A stretch of DNA of 64,000 nucleotides from contig JAGPYM010000028.1 in the NCBI GenBank assembly GCA_020736575.1, positions 310,001 to 374,000 on the forward strand, given 5' to 3'. Position numbers and translations under genes: made by a program. The notes under the pieces were generated by a model. That model had not been told where the DNA came from. It was given only the letters and a program-made list of their open reading frames with translations, and did not search any database. Positions 53,889 through 61,788 of the stretch are shown here, piece after piece; the stretch's first letter is position 1; each line of letters starts with the position of its first letter. Source of the DNA: Thelonectria olida (taxonomy: Eukaryota > Ascomycota > Sordariomycetes > Hypocreales > Nectriaceae).

Positions 53889-55073
53889 TTACTCTACATT
53901 GGCTTCGAATAGAGGTACGTCGAAGTTCGCTGGCCCTCCCGTGAATGCCTCGGTGTCAAACTGGTACACTGAATATGCAGGTCAGCCGACTTCACCCGAG
54001 TCAGGCAAGGTGGTAATTTGACTCACTAAGCATATATTGTGTGGCTGCCGGAAACGAATGTGCTGTCGTCAGATATCTGAAAAATTCCATGACATTGCCA
54101 CTGAAAGAGGTAATGGCCCCATTGGCTGGCAGGAAACTGTACACCCTCATTGGTGGGTTCCAGGCAGTATTCCATCCGGTGTACAGCTTCCATGTGTGCT
54201 TGGCCAGTGTGACCTGAGCAACTGGTTCGCCGCTGTCGGTAATGGGCCAGACACCGCCGTACACGGCAAGCCTAGACTCGCCATTAGCATGATTCCTTGT
54301 TTGAGGCTGGGAGTAAGGGAGACTTGCCAGATCATAATTTCATACTCTCCGGAAGAATGATCATGATTGATGTCGCGGTCAGTGAAGATGTCGTAGGCCA
54401 CGTTGGCTCTCGTATTGGTAACGTTGTACGACCACTGAACAATTGTCGGCAGACGGTTTATCTCGCTAATTCGCCTACGATTGAAGGCACGATTGGCATA
54501 AATGTAGCTCTTGACCGTGTTCTCGTTGCCGACCCAGCGCCAGTCAGAGCCGAAGGCGATGCCGCCGCCGGTTGCGGGGCCGTAGTAGTATGTGCACTGG
54601 GATCCGCTAGTTGCCGTGTCGATCCCCCAGAGATTATTGAGAACTGAGTAGTCTCTGGTAGAGTAGTAGGCGTACGGAGTACTGGGTACAAAGCGAGGCA
54701 ACGAGAGTGGGCCGGGTCGGGGACAAAGAGATGGTGGTGGGCGACGGCGGGTTTCCGCCACCCGGCACCTGGAGGCATTGCGAGTACCCTGCACATCAGA
54801 AGTTATCGCTGTTTTCTGAAAACATTCATAGCCGGATGGATCAACTCACAGTCATTGATTTTTTGGCACCTCCAATTGGACTGGCAGGTAGTCGGTCCGG
54901 TGTGCCCGATACCTGATGAAGAATTCACGAGATTAGCGTATTTCAGGCCTACCTTATTTACCCAGCGTTGAAATTTGCTCAATATCAACTTACCGCCGCA
55001 CTGGAAGTAGGGTCCGGCTTGAGCTAGACTTAAGAGTCCCGAAAGACGCCAACAACATGGCCTTTGCCAGCAT
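53889..55073 (-). pseudogene. CBM1-GH12 xyloglucanase/endoglucanase with frameshifts
   Basis: Exons from the right: 54994-55073, 54850-54912, 54324-54788, 54027-54276 and 53889-53968. The product has a signal peptide (MLAKAMLLASF, then LLSLAQA), a CBM1 cellulose-binding module across two introns (GPYFQCGG, IGHTGPTTCQSNWRC, QKINDWYSQCL), a Pro/Ser/Thr linker and a GH12 domain ([83 protein letters not shown]). GH12 enzymes cut beta-1,4-glucan or xyloglucan outside the cell. Two single-base insertions break it, one in the signal peptide (near 55040) and one between linker and GH12 (near 54690). All splice sites are intact, so inactivation is recent or the indels are sequence errors. Confidence 0.85.
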
Positions 55074-55191
55074 GCTAAATGCTAAAATGATGTTAATCCT
55101 AAAAACAAAGGGTTATCTATTGACTTCTTAAAGCTGAACTTACTTTTATATACCCCAGGGCGGGCGGAAGATCGCATTCTGTGGACAGATA

Positions 55192-55860
55192 TTGCCTGCT
55201 TGGGCAAATTGGATTGGTGTAGCGCCGGTGTTCAAACCTCCGGATGGACGATATGTCCCAATTTGGAATCAGCTAGACAATAGGTGCACTTCTGAAATAT
55301 GGTACAGACCCATGCAAACTGAGCTGTACCAATTACATGCACCATTTGCCATTTCTTGTGTCAGAGCAGGCAGCCCTGTCTCCGAAATTGGCGTCGTCAC
55401 GTCCTCTGCATCAAATTCACAGACGCCATGAAGGTCAGTTTACAGTATTCTCGGGATCATCAGGATGGGTCTGAGATCCCGTGGGCATCTAGCTTACAAA
55501 GAACTCGGCATCGGCATTATCGGGACCGTCCCGATGGCATGGGAGCCGCTCGACAACCCGTATTACGGAATAGTTGCCTGTGCTGAGGCTGAGGCAGGCG
55601 ACATTGGAGGTCCAAATGTAAAATATGAGGAGATCCCTGGTATAAAGCTACGGAGGAGTGTCGAAAGCGTTACAAGTCTTGGGTGAGCAGCGAACAGTAC
55701 GTACAGCACCCGCCGCCACACCGTTCATCCGTATGACTGGTTGCAAGGGCTGACCAAAGATAGATGGATGGATTGATTCTCATGATTTGAATTGGTTCTT
55801 TTTAGACACAGGCTATCCCATCCACTTTAACGGCAGCTCTGCACCATATGTCTATAGGTA
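55192..55860 (+). other. Orphan exons of an unrecognised gene, cut by the hAT
   Basis: Protein-like pieces follow plausible splice sites. After CTAG (about 55491) comes AYKELGIGIIGTVPMAWEPL to GIKLRRSVESVTSLG, ending at a GTGAGC donor (55683). After TTTTTAG (55809) a short exon reads TGYPIHFNGSSAPYVYR and ends at the GTAAGTA donor where the hAT is inserted. I do not recognise the family. No start or later exons are evident beyond the transposon. Confidence 0.35.
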
Positions 55861-55864
55861 AGTA
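55857..55864. repeat. 8-bp hAT target-site duplication (left)
   Basis: GGTAAGTA directly before the left terminal repeat; the identical copy is at 58688-58695. The sequence is also a consensus splice donor. Confidence 0.95.
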
Positions 55865-58687
55865 CAGGGTGGCGATCAACGCAATCCACTCAACCTCGGC
55901 CTTCAATTGAGTGAGTTGACTGCTTAATAAGCTTTTCCTCCGTTGAGTTGATCAACCCAGGTCCTATATTGAGTTGGTTGGAGTTGCGTTGATGGTTGAC
56001 CAGCGCACCATGCCGCATAGTCATACCTTCACCGCCAGCTTACGACCTAACGACCCAACGCAACCCTACTCACACCCTGCCTCCTCCTCCCGCATCCGCA
56101 TTGGCAAACCCATCAGCCATTCGCGACAGTCTAGGGTATTTGAACCGCTGCGCGTGCCAATACTTGAGCGGATCCCGAATCTGGCTATCCGTAGGTAACA
56201 CGTCCTTCTGCCACCTGGCATACTCGTCTTCTGCCTTATCAGAGTCCCTTTCTTCGCAAGGACGTATCCGAGCTTCATCCTTATATCGCTCAAAAGGAGA
56301 ATAGTACTGTGTCCGCTGACGCTTTGCGGCTGGTTCGCCATTATCCACCGTAGAAATTTCCAACGTCTTGTATCCTCTGTCCCAAACAGACTGTACCACA
56401 TCTTTCGCTTTGGAAATCCACGTCGGCCGTCCAGACCACACGGTCTCGAAATAACCCCAACGATAAGCGGGGTGGAGTGCCAGCGAGGCGTAATATATCG
56501 GAGTCTCATCCAGCTTGTTGTAGTATTCGTCAAGCTTCTTCCAGCCAAGGTTAATGTTAACCTTGAAGTGCTCGGGTTCAGGATATTGATTGACCATGGC
56601 TTTGGCTTTCTCCAATTCCGCCAGCAGAAATTCATATCCCACGATCACGTCCCACACATTACCATAAAATTCAAAATGTCCCTGCTTACACTTCCATTAA
56701 ATCCCGTCACCTTCAAGCACCTTGACTGCATCCTCGAAGCTCTGCAGGATGTCCCCGAACGCCTCTAGAACGGCCCAGTCCTTGTCGTCGAGTTTATTCT
56801 CGTCTCGACATATGGCAGGCATAATTGCGCTTGCCTTGAGCCGCTTTGACCGCTTCGAAGTGTTTTCCTTTTCCCATTCTTGCTTGTGCTTGAAGACCAG
56901 TGTCTCGAGATAAGGTCGAAGCTTCAAGGCCCGGCGGATCATGCACAGCTGCGATAGCCAGCGGGTTTCGTTGTCGACAACCACGTTGAGGGGCTTCCGA
57001 ATTCTCGCACGAGGATCCTTGGATGCATCGAGCTCTAGCCGTTGGATACTGCGGAGAAGTGTGGTGAGTACGTCAGATCGGTGGATCGCAACCACAAGAT
57101 TATGGAGCTTGCCGACCGGGCCTCTCTTCCGCCAAAGCTCATGCTCAGCCGTCGCTGAGACATCTCTATGTTCCAACCGGGATTCGAATGCGTCGGCATC
57201 CTTTCTAAAGAGAATGGCTTTAACTACAAGATTGATTACGTGGCCGAAGCAACGGCCCCGCCGTTCCTTGCTGCAGAACTTGAATCTCTCCCCAATGGTA
57301 TCCGTTGCAGTGTCGTTGTTTGGTGCGTTGTCAACCGTGAAGTACCCAATTTTCTCGTCTGGGATTTCGTATGACTCGAGTATTTCGATGATCTCGTGTC
57401 CAATGTTGGCCCCGAAGTGTCGAACTGTCAGCTCAGGCACTCCCAGAATGAGCTTGCGGGCCTTGCCATCCTCATTTCGAAAGAAGCATGCAACACCATA
57501 TAAAGCATGCTTATTCCGCGATCTCCAACCGTCGAACGAGATGTGTATCAACCCGGGTGCATTTCTCAATACCTCGATTACCTTCCCCTTGTGTTTCTCA
57601 AACTCGGCAACGGAGCGCTTGCGAACCGTATCATGACCGACATGGGCATCCGCGCTCGCGAGAAACGGGTTGAGGTACTCGAAAATGGCCCGCAACCTCT
57701 TATTTTCGGGTTCTCGGAAGGACAAGTTGCTCTCGACGATCCATTCGACCACTAGGCGCTGGAAGACATTCCTGTCAAAGCTCTAATAAGGTGATTCGCA
57801 ATTGCTTGCTCTCAGGGCGCGTTAAGATCGAGGTTGAAGGCTTTCGTTATCGTCTGGTATCCTGCGGACGGTTTCTTTCGAGACACTGGCGCAGATCGTT
57901 TTCCGGAGGGATCTTGAATCTTGTGGTGGTCCCAGAGATGCCGCTCAGCGTTTTGGGTGACAATGGCAATTACATTGCCGGGCTTCGGCCGGTTCCTTTC
58001 AATGCACAATCTGCAGACCCATCGCCGCTCCGAGTCCTTCTCGATATCGAAGCCGTATTCCCACACCCATGATTTTGTATTTCTGCTTCGTTGAGACCAC
58101 GTGTAGCCACGGAAGTGTCGGAACAGTCGATCTTCGTCTCGTCGAGTGGCGCGGGCTTCGGCTGGTGTGGATGGCTCGGGTGTTGATGGAACTGGTGTTA
58201 AGGGACCCGGTGTGAAAGGGGAAGCTGCTACGAAATTCATAGCCGCAAAATCTGAACGTTGGGAATATTAAAGCCGAAGAAATGAGACGCCAGAGAAGTA
58301 AGCCGTGAAGGGGAGGTCAGACTTATGGTGATACAAGAGTGACAGAGCCCATGGACGAGCGAGTCGCATCTGACGCGTCGACGCGTCGAGCCAAAAGCAC
58401 GTTAAAGCGCGCTCCATGGTACCTAGATTTATGATATAATTAGGAGTGGTGGGAAGTATCTCCTAATAAACACCAACACCAAACCCGCTCGGGCTGAGCT
58501 ACCCGGCACCAGAGTCTGGGAACATCGCTACGATACCTAATCAACCTTGTCAACGCAACCAACTCAATATCATCGCGATATTGAGTTGGTTGATTAGTAA
58601 GAATAGGCTCCGTTGAGTTGGGTTGAGTTGGTTGACATCAACCTGGTTGACAACCTCTTGATTGACGTTGCGTTGATCGCCACCCTG
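55865..58687 (-). mobile_element. hAT transposon, 2823 bp, exact TIRs and TSD
   Basis: The perfect 20-bp terminal inverted repeats CAGGGTGGCGATCAACGCAA are flanked by the exact 8-bp duplication GGTAAGTA, diagnostic of hAT elements. Subterminal regions are crowded with GAGTTGGTTGA-type motifs, including a long palindrome around 58557-58595, probably transposase-binding repeats. The internal transposase gene runs on the minus strand and is broken. Confidence 0.96.
56070..58240 (-). pseudogene. hAT transposase with stops, frameshift and altered C-terminus
   Basis: The N-terminal BED finger region (58240-57812: SWVWEYGFDIEKDSERRWVC, RLCIERN, HLWDHHKIQDPSGKR) is followed by the core (57752-56697: LIHISFDGWRSRNKHALYGV, YFTVDNAPNNDTATD, VVVDNETRWLSQLCMIRRAL) and a later part (56657-56070: ETPIYYASLALHPAYRWGYF, LKYWHAQRFKYPRLSRMA). 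Breaks: TGA at NAP-stop-EQ, a one-base deletion near 57770, and TAA after LEGDG. The stops fit C-to-T change (CGA to TGA, CAA to TAA). After SRMA the normal dimerisation domain is replaced by unrelated sequence (DGFANADAGGGGRV). The copy is non-autonomous but has intact ends. Confidence 0.9.
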
Positions 58688-58695
58688 GGTAAGTA
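58688..58695. repeat. 8-bp hAT target-site duplication (right)
   Basis: GGTAAGTA, identical to 55857-55864. Confidence 0.95.
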
Positions 58696-58854
58696 GAGAA
58701 GCCATTTCCTGCTTCCGGAAGGTCGCCTCCTCCCAGAACTTGGTTGTCCTTGTCTTTACCCGAGTAGGCTATGGCCCGCAACCCCGAAGACGGACAGCCC
58801 CTTGACCTTGCATGGCTCGCGCGCCCTGTGGCCTGAGAAGAAAGTTGACTATCC

Positions 58855-60091
58855 CTAGGTATTATTCTCCGGAGATTTTGCCAGAATGCCTTGAGGAACG
58901 AAAGTGACGAAAGGTCTATGCTCTACCCCTCGACTTAAGACCCCGATATGACCAATATAGTGGAAATCTAGAGTCGTCTCCGCCGTTAGTAGGATCCCCG
59001 ACGGAGGCCCGAAGTGGATTATAGTATCGGCTGAGACCTGGTAAGCCGGAAATGCCTTGCCTATGATGACATCCAAGGCCGTGTAGCTGGCCCCGTTGAC
59101 GAGCTCCAGGCCCTGGTGCGTGTTGTGGTTGACGACGACGGGCATGCCCAGAACGAACATGAAGACGGCCGGCACCGGGATCGCGCTGTCGCCGCCGTGG
59201 TTGAGGATCATGAGGGCCTCCTCCTCCGTCAGCTGACCGTCCTTCCACTTGTGGTCGGATATGAAGACGCGCAGTGTTGCTTGATGTTGCCGCTGGAAGG
59301 CCAGAGTCGCTTCCATGTTCAAGTTCCACCGGTTCCTCTTAAGCGGTGTCATCATCGTGATGCCCGACTCTCACGGGATCTGCCTGCCTTCCTAGTAGCA
59401 GCGGGCGTTGAGCAGGTCCACGCCCGACGAGTCCTGGGTTCCGAGCCGCATCCGCATCAAGAGCCTTCGCAATTCCGGGTCACCGGCGGCGCGGACCTGC
59501 TCATCTAGCATGACGACAGTACTGAATTTCTTTCACAGGGCGTGTGCCTTATCATATTGGTGCCTCTGCTCCACCCTGCATGAGTTATCCTACTCCCACA
59601 CAACGGCTGCACTGGGAAGCAAGATTGACCTCTCCTGCACAGGGCAGAACTAGTGGAAGTCACCGCAGATGAGGACAATAGGGATACCTCCAAAGTCTTC
59701 GACGGACCCACAGCTGCTCGTTCACCATGTATAACATCCGCGTAAGTCCATGTCCTAAAACATGCGTCTCCTTGGGCAAATGGCTGTACTCCTCAGCCTA
59801 GTCATTATTCGCCGGGATTATAGTGTCTCGGGGAAGACATCGGATTTGAACTATGGCCCTATACATGTCGCGGATATGCTAGACTTTGGTACCTTGCAAC
59901 ACGGATAATGCCTGCGCTCGCCCAGTCATGTCATACTCATGAACACTCTCGGCTTTTCGCTGCCGGATGGGTGGGCCCCAGCCGCGCACCATTGAGCAGA
60001 AGTGCGCCCATATCTTGTTAACTACTAACTTAAGGTCGTACATATTCTTTCCAGCCACGGGGATCGCTACATATACTATCAACTCCAACAC
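58855..60091 (-). pseudogene. Helitron/PIF1-type helicase fragment
   Basis: Read from the right in changing frames: KIWAHFCSMVRGWGPPIRQR, RDMYRAIVQIRCLPRDTIIP, GIPIVLICGDFH (helicase motif II/III region), VVMLDEQVRAAGDPELRRLL, WNLNMEATLAFQRQHQATLR, VPAVFMFVLGMPVVVNHNTH and ELVNGASYTALDVIIGKAF. These are blocks of the PIF1-like helicases found in fungal Helitrons and related repeats. Several TAG/TGA stops replace Gln/Trp-type codons, and frames shift at least twice. Neither the ATP-binding start nor a Rep domain is visible, so only the middle and C-terminal helicase remains. Confidence 0.8.
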
Positions 60092-60171
60092 AGCTCAATT
60101 TCCTCTCCTGCCAGCCTGCCGTCTGTTCACAGAAAATGGTAAGACTTGATTTGTTGATCTCATGGATGGCT

Positions 60172-60978
60172 TCAAGTCTGCGACACCGCATCCGGAACAG
60201 CTGTACAGGAAACGGTACCCAGAGGCATCGTCCGAGTAAACGCAAGCAGCTTATTAAGGATAATGAATTCCACCTTCAACTTGATGCTGTATATGAATGG
60301 CTTGCATGCCGTCTCGATATCGAAGTTGTTGGTGTACTCCAACACTATTAGGGTGCTATCCAGAAGGACGTTGATAAGGAACAAGACAACAAGATGTCTG
60401 AGGAAGTTCCGTCCCTCCGCACCCCTGAGAGCTATTACCGGCTTAAAGCTGTGGTAGCCCTCATATAGAAATAACCCGGAGATGATAGATTCCTGGAGTG
60501 AGAAAACGATAATCTCGATCCTTTCGTATATGTCGAAGGCCGTAAGGAAAGGCCCTGGGTTGCCCAAGTTGCAAAGGACAAACATGACTGACTCCGGGAT
60601 ATGTAGAATGCAGGCGTTGGTTATGATCATAATGAGCACCAAGCGAATCGTCCTCGGATTATATACCATGAGATGCAGGCGCGTCCATAAGACAACTGAC
60701 TGGCCGGTGACCATTAGACACCAGCCAACGATCGAGAAGGCGCTCATGGCAACATTCGGCGCGATGCGGTAGTAGCGGAGCAGGAAAGCCATAGCATGAG
60801 TTGGTATCCCAACGGCAGCGGTTATTATGGCCCAGAAGTACCGTCCCCTCCAATGCTTGAACGTGGTGAATACTAAGACTAAGATCTCGATGGTATTGTA
60901 AAAGGCAATTGCGAAGAAGCTCGCCATCAGCATAGCCTCCGGTAGCGAGAGCGGTAGCGGTTCTGTCTCCCCAGCCAT
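60172..60978 (-). CDS. DUF7703-type seven-transmembrane protein
   Basis: A single 268-residue frame starting MAGETEPLPLSLPEAMLMAS. Six to seven hydrophobic helices alternate with short loops: YNTIEILVLVFTTFKHWRGR, YFWAIITAAVGIPTHAMAFL, VGWCLMVTGQSVVLWTRLHL, RLVLIMIITNACILHIPESV, IIVFSLQESIISGLFLYEGY and LVVLFLINVLLDSTLIVLEY, then the conserved tail FIYSIKLKVEFIILNKLL. From memory this is the fungal integral membrane family DUF7703, whose function is unknown and whose shape recalls PTH11-like receptors. No introns or lesions. It ends about 80 bp from the helicase fragment. Confidence 0.75.
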   Translation of the reverse strand: MAGETEPLPLSLPEAMLMASFFAIAFYNTIEILVLVFTTFKHWRGRYFWAIITAAVGIPTHAMAFLLRYYRIAPNVAMSAFSIVGWCLMVTGQSVVLWTRLHLMVYNPRTIRLVLIMIITNACILHIPESVMFVLCNLGNPGPFLTAFDIYERIEIIVFSLQESIISGLFLYEGYHSFKPVIALRGAEGRNFLRHLVVLFLINVLLDSTLIVLEYTNNFDIETACKPFIYSIKLKVEFIILNKLLAFTRTMPLGTVSCTAVPDAVSQT

Positions 60979-61788
60979 CTCTTAGGGGTCTTGCTGGGGA
61001 GGCTCCAGTTGGGGACTGCGAGGTTGGACTATCGCGGGAGTGCCATCGACGGATTCCGAGGCTGAGCGGCATAGATCAAGACGGCTGGCTAGATACCAAC
61101 AGTCTAATACACTGTGGAGGATGAGAGATGTGCCATGCAGGCCTCAAGGGGACCCTCAAGGCGATACAAAATGGGGTTTTGCCGACTATGTATCTCTGCT
61201 AAAAAAGCTCATTGAGGCATGTGAAGGTGAAGCGAAGGTTTCAGATGAACACCGCGGGCTATTTTGCCTAGATCTCATTTGAGTTTGATGTTGCCAATTT
61301 AAGTTCCCCATTAGCGCAACTCTTACATAATACAGGAGGCGAGCCAAGGGTCTTGATACATGCACCATCGATGGTGCAAATATCCTCACGTGACTCGTGC
61401 ACCACCGGTGGTGCAACTATCATCCGTTATGTAAGGCCACGTTGGCCATATTGAAAAGTGTCGCATATCACCGCTAGGTTCGTGCGACTGGGTATGAGAC
61501 GTGGCTCATACTTTGGGGTCGTGTATCCGGTTTCACATCCAACTTGTCGCATCAAGGATTCCAATCCAAACGACATGAGCTTAAATAGCTCTGCCCGAAC
61601 AAATGGCTGTTCAATTTCTTTTGTTCTTTAGATAATTCTCATCAATTGACTGGTGCCATCAATGATCCCTATGGAGCCAATTGTCTGACAAAAAGGGATA
61701 ACTAGCATACTACAAATTGACCCCCCAATTCAACGGTCAACAGCTTCTGCGGTATCAATCCAACTTACCGTGCCTTTCTTCTGCTAAG
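60979..61788. other. Intergenic; 5' side of the MULE
   Basis: Contains the palindrome pair at 61361-61415. A short frame 61040-61282 (with YVSLLKKLIEACEGEAKVSD) is not recognised. The left terminal repeat of the MULE should lie here but cannot be confirmed without the other end. Confidence 0.45.
61361..61415. repeat. Pair of 18-bp perfect palindromes around CACGTG
   Basis: TGCACCATCGATGGTGCA (61361-61378) and TGCACCACCGGTGGTGCA (61398-61415) are each perfect palindromes, differing only at the central bases and spaced 37 bp start to start. A CACGTG E-box (61387-61392) lies between them. They may be dimer binding sites or part of a transposon end. Confidence 0.85.

Noticed and set aside
61361..61415. 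CRISPR-like or toxin-antitoxin operator interpretation of the palindromes
   Set aside because: Only two copies in a fungal genome with no spacers or partner genes; described only as a palindrome pair.
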